NCBI RefSeq assembly: GCF_008365375.1
Contig: NZ_QOKW01000028.1
Coordinates: 26,174-90,173 of the forward strand
DNA length: 64,000 nucleotides
Direction: 5' to 3'
Source: Roseomonas genomospecies 6
GTDB lineage: Bacteria; Pseudomonadota; Alphaproteobacteria; Azospirillales; Azospirillaceae
The notes below the pieces were generated by a model. The model had not been told where the DNA came from. It did not search any database and saw only the letters and a program-made list of their open reading frames with translations. This document shows, one piece after another, positions 8,590 to 17,551 of the stretch (the stretch's first letter is position 1; each line of letters opens with the position of its first letter). The translations under genes were made by a program, and so were the position numbers.

Positions 8590-8690
8590 GGCGTCGGCCG
8601 CGGCCGCTGGAGGCCGGAAGACGACGAGACCGCGGCGTGGCGCGGCTCCCGTTCCGGCGTGGGAGCCCCACACCGCAACGACATATTGAA
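8590..8690 (+). pseudogene. Remnant of a second kfrA-like 3' end (repeat copy 2 at 8613-8678)
   Basis: One frame encodes 'AAAAGGRKTTRPRRGAAPVP', matching the C-terminus 'AAGAGRRKTTRPRRGAAPVS' of the kfrA-like protein. The nucleotide match (8613-8678 against 6868-6933) extends past the stop codon of the intact gene, and here the stop is altered. The rest of the gene is absent. It points to a past duplication or deletion between kfrA copies during assembly of this region. Confidence 0.7.
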
Positions 8691-8728
8691 GGGCCGCTTA
8701 CTGCGGCACACATCCTTGTGGATGGGTA

Positions 8729-10825
8729 TTACCTGAAGATGTCGACCTTCGTTTCCAAGCATTTCCTCAGGCTGAAGTCATTGACGCCAATGCTAAACCA
8801 GCCATCCGGCTTCTGATAGAAGTCCAAACCGCGCCCGATCTTCACGACCCACCCGTTGTCGATGTGGATTTCACGGTCGTGAATGGTTTCGCTTAGCTCG
8901 ATGTCGAGGACGACGTCGTACTCGAGCAGGCTCTGTTTCAATTCCGACAGGCGCTCTTTGACCATTGCCATGTCGGTCTTGTCGTCGTAGCCGGTCTTCA
9001 GATGGATCCGGCGGATGGTCGGGACCCTGACCACCGTCTCGCAGAAGCGGAGGAAGTTGGCGATCTGGTGCGGGGCCCGGATGTAGGGGTCTTCGATGAC
9101 CACTGAACGGCCGCCCACGAGGTAAGCGCCGAAGATCGAGTCGTAGGTGTGGCCGGTGTCGCCGTACTGGATGGTGAAGTGCTGTTCGGTGAGTTCGGCC
9201 GGCTTGGGAGCGGCGGATTCGGCCTCATCGGCGGCCGTGGTCGGAGCGGCTGGGGCCGACGCGGAGCGGGGAGCCGCCGGCGGGGCGATCGGCTCCTCGG
9301 CGGTGGTGTCATCCAGCTTTGTCAGGCGGCGGCGGATGGGTTCCAGGGTCGCCGGGGCGTTCTTCGATTCGGGGCAGTGGACGACGACCTCCTGGCCGTC
9401 GGCGGCGATGTAGGAGAGGTTGATGCGCGCGAACTCGTCGTCCGGCTTGCGCTTGTTCATCTGCTCCTTGACGCGGCGCCGGCATTCGACCGCATAGGCG
9501 GTGTACTCCTCGAACTCGGCGTCGGTCGGGCTGTCGATGGGGTGCAGGATCTTGAGGAAGGCGCAGAGCGTCTTCTTGATGCCCTTCTCATCGCGCCCCT
9601 CCACGGCGCGGCCGAGCCTCAGGCGCTTGCTGACCTCCTCGTACCGATTGCTATGCTTGAGCTGGTAGTGGAAGGCCTCGGCCAGGTAGTCGGTAATCAG
9701 CCCGTACTGGTCGGTCAGGAAGGCGCTGCTGTTCTTCGGCATTTCCCAGCCGGGGAGATAGCAGGCGAAGCGGTCCATGATCGCCAGGTCGAACTGCGGC
9801 GGCAGCGGCAGGAACAGGTCGTACTCGGTGGAATTGACGATCTGCTCCACCGATTGGTCGATGTTGCCGACGAAGGCCATGCTGGCGTCGGCGATCACCT
9901 CCACCCCGCGGGAGAAGCGGCCGTTCGCCATGTAGTCCTTCATGATCTGGATGGTGTCGGGGTCCTTGACCTTGATGCCGCCGACCTCGTCGAAGGCCAC
10001 CGTGTCCCAGAAGCCGACCAGCCCGATCCTGCCGCGGGCGTTGTTGTAGAACAACACCGACTTGGTCGCCTGCCCGCCGCTGATGAGCGTCGAGTAGGGC
10101 GAAAACTCGCTGAAGAAGTAGGACTTTCCGGTGCCGCGTGGCCCCAGCTCGATGAAGTTGAAGTTGGACTCCACCAACGGCGCCAGCCGGGCGATGAAGT
10201 GGAACTTCACTCGCTTGGACAGCTTCGACGGCTCCAGGCCGACCGAGCGCAGAACGACGTCCATCCATTCGTCGCGGGTGAACTCCCGGCGGCCCTCGCC
10301 GTAGCCGCCGAAGTCGAAGCGGCTGAGCTGGACCGGGCGCAGATCCTCCACGTAGAAGGCGTAGTTGTCGGCGTCGATGTCGTTGTGGGCGATCGTCACC
10401 TCGGCCCAGATGCCGCCTTCCAGAAGCCGGTCGTTGTCGCGGTAGAACCGCTCGCCGATGGCGATCCGCTGGGACGCGAAGTTCTCCAGCGAGGCCCAGT
10501 GGCGCTTTTCCTTCTCCACGTAGCGCACGTGGACCTTATCGATGAACTTGTGCTTACCCTTCATGGCGACGCGGGACTGGGCCGCGTTCGACTCGTCGGG
10601 GCGGACGTAGTTTTCGTGCAGGGTGGCGAGCACGGCTTCCATGCCGGCCTGGATCTCGGCCGGCTCGTCGCTGGCGCAATAGCGGGCGAGCAGGAACTCC
10701 AGCACGAAGGTGGGCACGTTGGTGCCCTTCTTGATCCGGTGCAGCAGGTCCTTGCGCACCACTTTGCCGGCGAAAACCTCGTTCAGCTTCCGGTCGAGAG
10801 CGTCGGACACCACGTCAGACGGCAT
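8729..10825 (-). CDS. brxL: BrxL-type BREX AAA+ ATPase with MITD1-like C-terminal domain
   Basis: A 698-residue protein. The N-terminal region (about 1-200) and the AAA+ core match BrxL: Walker A 'ELGPRGTGKSYFF' near residues 225-238 and Walker B 'VAFDEVGG' near 277. BrxL forms a large DNA-binding AAA+ ring needed for phage restriction in BREX type 1; canonical members end in a Lon-protease-like domain. Here an Ala/Pro/Glu linker (about 495-550) leads into a different C-terminus (about 557-698), with 'DREIHIDNGWVVKIGRGLDF' and 'ETKVDIF'. That resembles the phospholipase-D-like MIT_C domain of eukaryotic MITD1. It is the last gene of the BREX operon and its start overlaps pglZ by 11 bases. Confidence 0.88.
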   Translation of the reverse strand: MPSDVVSDALDRKLNEVFAGKVVRKDLLHRIKKGTNVPTFVLEFLLARYCASDEPAEIQAGMEAVLATLHENYVRPDESNAAQSRVAMKGKHKFIDKVHVRYVEKEKRHWASLENFASQRIAIGERFYRDNDRLLEGGIWAEVTIAHNDIDADNYAFYVEDLRPVQLSRFDFGGYGEGRREFTRDEWMDVVLRSVGLEPSKLSKRVKFHFIARLAPLVESNFNFIELGPRGTGKSYFFSEFSPYSTLISGGQATKSVLFYNNARGRIGLVGFWDTVAFDEVGGIKVKDPDTIQIMKDYMANGRFSRGVEVIADASMAFVGNIDQSVEQIVNSTEYDLFLPLPPQFDLAIMDRFACYLPGWEMPKNSSAFLTDQYGLITDYLAEAFHYQLKHSNRYEEVSKRLRLGRAVEGRDEKGIKKTLCAFLKILHPIDSPTDAEFEEYTAYAVECRRRVKEQMNKRKPDDEFARINLSYIAADGQEVVVHCPESKNAPATLEPIRRRLTKLDDTTAEEPIAPPAAPRSASAPAAPTTAADEAESAAPKPAELTEQHFTIQYGDTGHTYDSIFGAYLVGGRSVVIEDPYIRAPHQIANFLRFCETVVRVPTIRRIHLKTGYDDKTDMAMVKERLSELKQSLLEYDVVLDIELSETIHDREIHIDNGWVVKIGRGLDFYQKPDGWFSIGVNDFSLRKCLETKVDIFR

Positions 10826-13337
10826 AGTCGGTCTCCAGCTCCAGCGTGGTGTAGGTGGCCAGCGTCGTCGGGTTGAGCGCCTTCACGATGAACTTGCCCT
10901 CGAACTCCATCGCCATGCGCAGGGTGACCTGCTCCTTCTGACCGGGCCGTAGGGTGATGGTGCCGGTCGCCGCGTTGACGGCGCCGCCCGCTTTGGCCTC
11001 GCCCACCACATTGCCCTTCCTGTCCTGGGCTTCCAACAGGATCTCGAACTCCGCGGCCTGGGAGAACATGTCGGTGCTCTCCACCGCGATCTCGATCACC
11101 GGTAGGCGGGTTGTGATTCGGCGCGCCCCCCTGCGGTAGCCCAAGGTGATGGTGGCGGTGGCGACGTCCGGCTGCGTCTCCTTCTTCAGCCTCACCGTCA
11201 GCACCGGGACGATGGCTTCCTGCAGCGAGGCGCCGCCGTGGAAATACAGCAGGCCGCGACGATACGGGGCCATGCTGCGTGGCCCGGCGAAGACGCGGAA
11301 GTCGCCCCGGATGCCCACCCGCTCCGCCGGAATCGCGAAGTTGGCGCTGTCCCCCGCCCCTTCGCCCAGTAGGCTGCGGTCGTGCAGGGTGATCCAGGTG
11401 CCGGCCGGCTTGCCGCAGACGTCGCCGGCTTCTGCCTGGGCATTCAGGAAGAAGCCGTGGTCGGTGGCGACCACCACGTCGTTGAAGCCGGCGTCCTTCA
11501 CCAGGCGGACGGCAACGCGGATGCGCTTCAGCATCTGCTGGAGCAGGCTGAGGGTCGTGTCCGGGCTGTTTTCCAGGTGGCTGTCGATCTCGGTGTCGCG
11601 CAGGACGAGCAGCGACACCGTCGCCGGGATCGCCGGCTTGCCCTTTACATAGGCCTTCAGCACATGCTCGGCGAAGCGGTCGCCGTAGCGGGCGCGCAGG
11701 ACGTCCATGCGCTGGGTCACGCTGGGCAGGGGCTTGCCGTCGAGCGTGGGCACGATCCCACCGTCCGCGCGGGCCAGCGAAAGCCCCGCCGCGGCGCCGG
11801 GCAGCAGGCTGGCCATGCCGACCGGCGTCACGGTCGGCATCTGGGTGCACGCCGGCACGATCTCGGCGGCATCGCCGTCACCGAGTTGGCCGACCAGGGC
11901 CACGCCCAGTTCGTAGCGCAAGGCGTCGACGACGATGAAGGCGACGCGGCGCCCGCTCTCCTTCAGCAGTGGCGCGACGTGGCGATCGAAGACGTCGGCG
12001 TTCGCCAGCCGACCGGTCGGCGGCCAGCCGCTCGTCTCCAGATGGCTGGTGAAGACCGGCTGCACCTTGCCCATCAGCGTGGCATAGCGGCGGCGCGCCT
12101 GGTCCACCACTGCGGCCATGGTCTCATCGGGAGCGACGTGGTCGCCGACCGCCTGCTCGAACTCGCGCTGCAGCTGGTCGACCCGGCGCAGGTTGGCGAC
12201 GTAGAAGTCGATCAGCGGGTTCAGGCCGCCGACGTGGTCACCAAGCTGGCGGTCGGCGTCGTCACAGGCTTCCACCAGGGCGAGCGCCGCCGCCAATAGG
12301 TCCCACTGTTCCCGGCTTTCCCCCTTGTCGGACCAGACGGAGCCCTCGTTCCGGCGGACGATCGCACGAACCGCGTCCAGCCGGTCCTCGCGCAGGGCCC
12401 GCACCGCGCCGGCCAGCACCGACCGCTCCTCGAACGGGAAGGTGTCCCGCACCCCCAGGTCCTCGACCCCGGCGCAGAGCGCCGGCAGGTTCAGCTCCCG
12501 CTCGATCGCCTCGGCGCGCTCGACATAGGTGGGCCGCAGCTTGGCGGTGCCGCGCAGGCCGTCGCACAGGTCCTCCACCATCGCCCGCGCGGCGTCCGGC
12601 GCGTGCGGCACGCCGGCCAGGGCCGCTGGCGATTCCACGGGCAGGTCGAAGCGGAACTCGCTGAACAGCAGATAGCGCCACAGCTCCTCCGCGACGCTGG
12701 ACCAGGTCTTGCCCTTGGTCTTCAGCTTCAGGCCGAGGGCGGCGTCGAGCAGCGCCCGGGCCTCCGTCACCCACGCATCGTTGCCCTTCAGCGCCTCCCC
12801 TTGGGCGGGCGTGGGGACCAGCAGCGCGAACAGGATGTCGCGCGTCGATTCCACACCCAGCAGCGTGCGCAGCGTCGGCCACTTCAGCCCGCCGCCGACG
12901 TTGTCGATCAGCTCGAACGCGGGCGACGGGTCCTGGTCGAACAGGCGGCGGATCTCGGCCGCATGGTCGGGCTTGGCGCGCAGGCAGAGGCTGAGATAGG
13001 CGTGCCCGTCACCCTCCGGAAAGGTGGCGCCGAAGGTGCCGTAAGCGGCGAAGGGATCGGCCTGCTTCGCTTCGTCGGTCACCGGCGGACGGGTGGGCAC
13101 GTAGATCAGCAGCCCCCGCTGCCTGGGCCCGTTCAGCGCCGCGGCCGGCAGCGCCGCAAGCGCCGCCTCGCGGCTCTCGATGCTGCTCTCGCTGGCGTCC
13201 ACCACGGTGACGCGCTCGCCGCCCATGGACCGGCAGAGGTCCCGGTAGCGGCGGTCCGGGTCGTAGACGACCAGGACACCGCGCTTACCCAGGAGCATCG
13301 CGAAGACCTCGTCACGGATGAACTCGCGGATGCCCAT
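10815..13337 (-). CDS. pglZ: PglZ, BREX alkaline-phosphatase-superfamily protein
   Basis: About 840 residues. PglZ is a core BREX protein with an alkaline-phosphatase-like metal-binding fold; metal-dependent nuclease activity has been reported for PglZ proteins. Visible metal-site segments are 'FIVVDALRYELG' (about residue 466) and 'VVATDHGFF' (about 622). The N-terminal half contains helical segments and 'GVLVVYDPDRRYRDLCRSMG', typical of PglZ. The C-terminal 150 residues are beta-rich. ATG 13337 (MGIREF) was preferred over the frame's first ATG at 13391, because the latter lies inside the upstream coding region and adds only an Arg/Ala-rich extension. It starts four bases after the upstream stop, indicating tight coupling. 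Confidence 0.92.
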   Translation of the reverse strand: MGIREFIRDEVFAMLLGKRGVLVVYDPDRRYRDLCRSMGGERVTVVDASESSIESREAALAALPAAALNGPRQRGLLIYVPTRPPVTDEAKQADPFAAYGTFGATFPEGDGHAYLSLCLRAKPDHAAEIRRLFDQDPSPAFELIDNVGGGLKWPTLRTLLGVESTRDILFALLVPTPAQGEALKGNDAWVTEARALLDAALGLKLKTKGKTWSSVAEELWRYLLFSEFRFDLPVESPAALAGVPHAPDAARAMVEDLCDGLRGTAKLRPTYVERAEAIERELNLPALCAGVEDLGVRDTFPFEERSVLAGAVRALREDRLDAVRAIVRRNEGSVWSDKGESREQWDLLAAALALVEACDDADRQLGDHVGGLNPLIDFYVANLRRVDQLQREFEQAVGDHVAPDETMAAVVDQARRRYATLMGKVQPVFTSHLETSGWPPTGRLANADVFDRHVAPLLKESGRRVAFIVVDALRYELGVALVGQLGDGDAAEIVPACTQMPTVTPVGMASLLPGAAAGLSLARADGGIVPTLDGKPLPSVTQRMDVLRARYGDRFAEHVLKAYVKGKPAIPATVSLLVLRDTEIDSHLENSPDTTLSLLQQMLKRIRVAVRLVKDAGFNDVVVATDHGFFLNAQAEAGDVCGKPAGTWITLHDRSLLGEGAGDSANFAIPAERVGIRGDFRVFAGPRSMAPYRRGLLYFHGGASLQEAIVPVLTVRLKKETQPDVATATITLGYRRGARRITTRLPVIEIAVESTDMFSQAAEFEILLEAQDRKGNVVGEAKAGGAVNAATGTITLRPGQKEQVTLRMAMEFEGKFIVKALNPTTLATYTTLELETDYAV

Positions 13338-13341
13338 GGGG

Positions 13342-15264
13342 TCAGCCCTTCTTCTTGCGGCCGCGGCCGCCCTTCGCCGTGGCCGGCGCATCGGGTGGCG
13401 GTTCGTAAAGGTGTTCTAGATCGTGCGCAATGGCGAGCGACTTGTCCGTCTGGCACTTCTCCCGCACCCGCTCGGGCCAGTAGACTATGGCGAGGTGCGC
13501 CCAGTCGTAGTCGCCCGCCTCCAGCTTCTCCCAGGTGTCGCGCAGCACGGTCTGCCAGGAACGGTGGCGGAACAGGCGCCACAGCGGCGCGGCGGTGATC
13601 TGCACGCCATCGTCGTGGTTGGGCTTCCACGCCGGGGCGAGGCGCAGCAGCTCGTCCCGCAGGTCGCGCAACTCGTCGTGCAGGGTCTGGAGGTCTTCCA
13701 GTTCCCGTTCCTCGTCGCGCGAGCGGCCGGTCTTCTGCCGCAGCGCCCGCAGCGCCGGCTCCACCTGCCGCTCCAGCTTGGCACCGACGAAGTCGTTGGC
13801 GGCGGTGTACAGCGTCTGGTCGGTCAGCGCCGGGTAGTAGAGCCACAGCGTGTAGCTACCCGACGCCGTGGACAGCGGCCAGTAGATCGGCGCCTTGCGC
13901 CGGCTCTTGCTGTACTGCCGCAGGTGCATCGGGAAGAACTCCCGGCGCAGCCACGCGCGGGTGTCCACCGCGACCTCCAGGCCGACGCGGTTGAGCACGC
14001 GGTCGATCAGGTCAGGCAGGTCGTGCGGGTGGCCGACGTCGTCCACCAGGATGCCGGCGTTGGCGTGGAACGGCGGATCGCCGTCCGGCAGCATGCCGGG
14101 GCTCTTCGCCGGCAGCGGATCGAACGGCTCCGGCTCGGGCGGCGCCTCGCGCTCGCCAGTGGCGAGACGGATGTCGAAGCGGCCGAATGCGACGCCAGCA
14201 GACCAAGACAACAGGCCGGCGGTCGTCTCGACGGGGACAGCGGCGCCATCCTCGTCATTGTCGTCGTCGCTTCCGTTGGCTTCGGCGGCACCCGCCTCAT
14301 TGCCTGTGAGCGCGGCGGCGTGGTCGGCTTCAGCAAAGCCGTAGAGGCCGAAGGAAATGGCATCGATGTCGGCTTGGCTGCGGACTAACTCGGCCGTGGC
14401 GGCCGCGGGATTGTAGTCACCAAGGCGAGTGCGCAAGGCGGCGGGCAGCAGGAAAGCGTGGGAGGTTTCCTCGGTGGTATCAAGGGCGCGTTTGCGTGAC
14501 CAGATGCAACGGGCCAGGGCGGCAAGCGCGGCTTGCTGGTCAGGGGTGAGGTTGGGAACGGGGGTTTTCTGGATAACGCCAACTTCGTAGGACCGGGCCG
14601 CCGCATCAGCTGCCGCCAACTGCACCGACACCAACAAGGCAAAAGCCCGACTGTTGCTCAGCGCACACAGGGCCAACAATGCCTCAGGGGCATCGTCCGC
14701 AACGAAGGCGGCGGGGCCTTTGTCGGCAAAGATGCAGCCACGGGGCATGGCGCGAAGGCTTAAACCGCTTGTAGTGCGTCGCGGCCAGGTAAGGCCGGGG
14801 CGGAAGAAATGCTCCAGACATGCCGGCTTTTCCAGCGGCCTATGCTCGGTGCCGATAAAGCCATGATAGGTCTGCCGTTCGTTATCCCAGCGAACCACAA
14901 GATGCACGTCATAGTAATAGGGGCTGTACGCCCCGCCTTTAGAGAAGGGCATCCATTTATGGTTTGTTCCATTGAGATCTGGCGGGACTTCCCAGTTTAC
15001 CCGAATATAACGGCCATCGTCTCCTGCTGGATTGGTTACTCGCGCAATTCTTTTGCTTCCATCAAAAGGCGGAAGCTTACCAAATGTATTGCGAACCCGC
15101 TCGCTGACCCAGTAGGCAAAGGGCGCTCCTGGTATGACGCGAAATGACTCTGGATTAACGTTGAAGATCCCGTCACCATCAGAACCGTTACATAGTGCTA
15201 CACAGACCTTTTTTAAGTTATTTGCCTTGTCTTTGTCCGCGAGTAGGCGCAGGAAGATCGTCAT
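13342..15264 (-). CDS. PglX C-terminal half (target-recognition part), separate ORF
   Basis: A 640-residue protein whose ATG (15264) overlaps the stop of the upstream methylase ORF in ATGA. Its beginning ('MTIFLRLLADKDKANNLKKV') reads as the direct continuation of the PglX fold after the methylase motifs. The middle holds segments typical of PglX-type Eco57I-like enzymes, such as 'APFAYWVSERVRNTFGKLPP', 'AYSPYYYDVHLVVRW' and 'IYWPLSTASGSYTLW', and the C-terminus ends in a basic tail. No methylase motif is present here. In most BREX loci this part is fused to the N-terminal half, and it is thought to carry DNA specificity. It could be an independent subunit, the product of a frameshift in one gene, or a sequencing error. 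Confidence 0.8.
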   Translation of the reverse strand: MTIFLRLLADKDKANNLKKVCVALCNGSDGDGIFNVNPESFRVIPGAPFAYWVSERVRNTFGKLPPFDGSKRIARVTNPAGDDGRYIRVNWEVPPDLNGTNHKWMPFSKGGAYSPYYYDVHLVVRWDNERQTYHGFIGTEHRPLEKPACLEHFFRPGLTWPRRTTSGLSLRAMPRGCIFADKGPAAFVADDAPEALLALCALSNSRAFALLVSVQLAAADAAARSYEVGVIQKTPVPNLTPDQQAALAALARCIWSRKRALDTTEETSHAFLLPAALRTRLGDYNPAAATAELVRSQADIDAISFGLYGFAEADHAAALTGNEAGAAEANGSDDDNDEDGAAVPVETTAGLLSWSAGVAFGRFDIRLATGEREAPPEPEPFDPLPAKSPGMLPDGDPPFHANAGILVDDVGHPHDLPDLIDRVLNRVGLEVAVDTRAWLRREFFPMHLRQYSKSRRKAPIYWPLSTASGSYTLWLYYPALTDQTLYTAANDFVGAKLERQVEPALRALRQKTGRSRDEERELEDLQTLHDELRDLRDELLRLAPAWKPNHDDGVQITAAPLWRLFRHRSWQTVLRDTWEKLEAGDYDWAHLAIVYWPERVREKCQTDKSLAIAHDLEHLYEPPPDAPATAKGGRGRKKKG

Positions 15265-17543
15265 GCCTGTTTCTCCAGCACATAGGCGGCGGCTTCCACC
15301 ATCGCGTCGTCCATCACGCCATGGCCCAGATCGGCCACGACCTCGGGCCGGGCAATGCCCAGCACTACTTCTTCCCGCCATTTCTGGTAGCTGGACAGGA
15401 AGAATCCGGTGCGCGAGGTGATGGCACCCAGCCGGCCGCCGGGGCGCAGAAGCTCCAGACCGCGTTCCACGAAGATCGCCAGTAGATCGTTCTTCGAGCG
15501 CGGATAGGCTCTGCCTAATTCCTCCTTCACCCCCACACTGAGCGCGCCGAATGGAGGATTCATCACCGCCGCGTCGAAGCTTTCACCCACGAGGTCGATC
15601 AGGCGAAGCCCCTCCAGTGCATCCTCGGCGAACAGGCGGTTGCGGTAGGTGGCGGCGGCGTTGCGGGCGAAGTCCGCCAGCGCTTCGCGCAGCCGCGCCT
15701 CCGCTTTTTGCCACTGCCTCTCGTCCTCGGCCTTGAACATCGGCCCGTGGCTGCCGAACACCCGGCGCACCAGGGCCGGGACCTCACGTTCGGCGCGCAG
15801 CAGCACGCCTAGCTCCGGCAGGCCCTTCAGCAGCAGCAGGGTGCGCTCGAACAGATCGGCGTCCAGCTCGTCCATCCCCGCCATCAGCTCGCGGCGCAGG
15901 TCCAGTTCGGCCGGCGGCGCCACGGCGGCGGCGACATGGCCGCGGCCCACGGCTGGCCGGGCTTCGCGCCGCACGCCTGCGTCATTCCAGGCGCGCTGCG
16001 CCCGCAGCCACAGGGCCAGCGAGGCGATCTGCGCCGCCCGCGGGTCGATGTCGACGCCATAGATGTTGTGTTCCAGGATCAGGCGCGGCAGGTCGCGCAG
16101 AAAGTCCGCCTCGTCAGCGTAGACCTCGCGCAGCGGCTTCAGCTCTGGAGGCGTATCCTCCGCCCGGTAGATTGAACCAGGCCAGTCCGCTTCCTCCCAG
16201 GCCCAGGCGTCGCGGTAGATCTGGAAGAACACGTCGAAGGCGTAGAGGCCGAAGTGCATCGATCCGCAAGCTGGGTCGAGCAGCTTGAGCGTGCGCGGGT
16301 CGCGCAGCGGCCGGTAGCGATTCAGCGCGGTCTTCGGCTCCCTCAGGCGCCGCAGGATCTCCTCGCAGGTCGCGCGGAACCAACGCTCGCCGTAAATCTC
16401 CCCGTTGCCGCCGGCCCGGTCCGACCGGCATTCCAGGAACAGGCCGTCCCACAGCTCCTGCGTCGTCGCCTCGACGAAACGCTGTTCGCGCAGGATCGGT
16501 TGCAGGCGCTGGAAATACTCCCCCCAGACCTGATCCTGGTCAGGGAAGCGGTGGTAGGCGTCCACGCAATGGGCGAAGTCGATCATCGCCTGGATGCCGG
16601 TTTCGGGATCGCCGAAGTCCGGCAGGCGGTCGAAGTCCCCGCCGATCAGTGCGTTGGCGATGGCGGCGGTGGCGCTGCCCTCCTCCTCGCTCATCCGCCC
16701 CAGGAACACCTCGTCGGGCCGGCGGACGAGGAAGCGGCACTGGTCGGCGAGCGCCGTGCGCCCGGCGCTCATGTCGATCCACTGGCGGGCCAGCGCGTTG
16801 TCCACCAGGAACTCCACCACATAACGCGGGGTGAAGAACTGGTTGCGCACCGCCAGTTCGCGGCTGTTGCGCGGCGCGCCGGACTCCCGGCGCATGCGCC
16901 GGCGCTCTTCGGTCGAGTTGAAATACTGGTAGATCCAGCCGATCGTCTCGTCCTCGCCCCACAGGGGCTCCAGGTCCGGGGCGTTCAGCAGGTCGAGTAG
17001 GCGCAGAAACGTCGCCTCGCGCGGGAACAGGCGGCCGAAGGGGGAATGGCGGTCGAACAGCGCCGGCAGGTCGGCGGCGAACAGGTCGAACAGGCTGAAC
17101 AGGAAGACGCGGTAGGCGTCCCCCGTCTCCCCCAACGCCGATCCGGCGACCCGCTGATAGAGCTGGAAGGCCTTGGACTGGTAGCCATGGGCGACGCTCT
17201 CCAGCAGGATGCCGCGCGCCTCCATCAGGCGCAGGGCGGCCAGCCGGTTCAGCACGGTGAAGGCCTGCTCGCGCACGATACGGTCCAGCGCGTGACGGCG
17301 TTCCTGGACCGAGGGGTTGGCCGCAGCGCCGAGGTAGTGGTCCAGGATCTCGCGCAGGATGCGGGCGGTCTCCAGCCGCTGGTCGTCCAGATGGCCCAGC
17401 CGGTCGAGCCCGGCAACCTCGCCCGAGGCGGGGTCCATGCCGTAGGTCTGCTGGAGCTGCCAGGCGAACTCCTCGGCCAGGAGGTCGCGGGCGGCGCCGA
17501 CGAAGGTTTGCAAACGGCCGCGGGTGCTGTCGTCGAAGGGCAT
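15261..17543 (-). CDS. pglX: PglX N-terminal half, adenine-specific DNA methyltransferase
   Basis: A 760-residue Eco57I-like N6-adenine methyltransferase. The SAM-binding motif I is 'LLDPACGSMHFGLYAF' (near residue 420) and the catalytic motif IV is 'NPPFG' (near 660), followed by 'RTGFFLSSYQKWREE'. In BREX, PglX methylates a non-palindromic host site, marking self DNA, and is needed for exclusion. The ORF ends shortly after 'VEAAAYVLEKQA', inside the part of the fold where single-chain PglX proteins continue, and the next ORF resumes the sequence in another frame. Its start lies eight bases after the brxC stop. Confidence 0.92.
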   Translation of the reverse strand: MPFDDSTRGRLQTFVGAARDLLAEEFAWQLQQTYGMDPASGEVAGLDRLGHLDDQRLETARILREILDHYLGAAANPSVQERRHALDRIVREQAFTVLNRLAALRLMEARGILLESVAHGYQSKAFQLYQRVAGSALGETGDAYRVFLFSLFDLFAADLPALFDRHSPFGRLFPREATFLRLLDLLNAPDLEPLWGEDETIGWIYQYFNSTEERRRMRRESGAPRNSRELAVRNQFFTPRYVVEFLVDNALARQWIDMSAGRTALADQCRFLVRRPDEVFLGRMSEEEGSATAAIANALIGGDFDRLPDFGDPETGIQAMIDFAHCVDAYHRFPDQDQVWGEYFQRLQPILREQRFVEATTQELWDGLFLECRSDRAGGNGEIYGERWFRATCEEILRRLREPKTALNRYRPLRDPRTLKLLDPACGSMHFGLYAFDVFFQIYRDAWAWEEADWPGSIYRAEDTPPELKPLREVYADEADFLRDLPRLILEHNIYGVDIDPRAAQIASLALWLRAQRAWNDAGVRREARPAVGRGHVAAAVAPPAELDLRRELMAGMDELDADLFERTLLLLKGLPELGVLLRAEREVPALVRRVFGSHGPMFKAEDERQWQKAEARLREALADFARNAAATYRNRLFAEDALEGLRLIDLVGESFDAAVMNPPFGALSVGVKEELGRAYPRSKNDLLAIFVERGLELLRPGGRLGAITSRTGFFLSSYQKWREEVVLGIARPEVVADLGHGVMDDAMVEAAAYVLEKQA

Positions 17544-17551
17544 GGGGCTGC

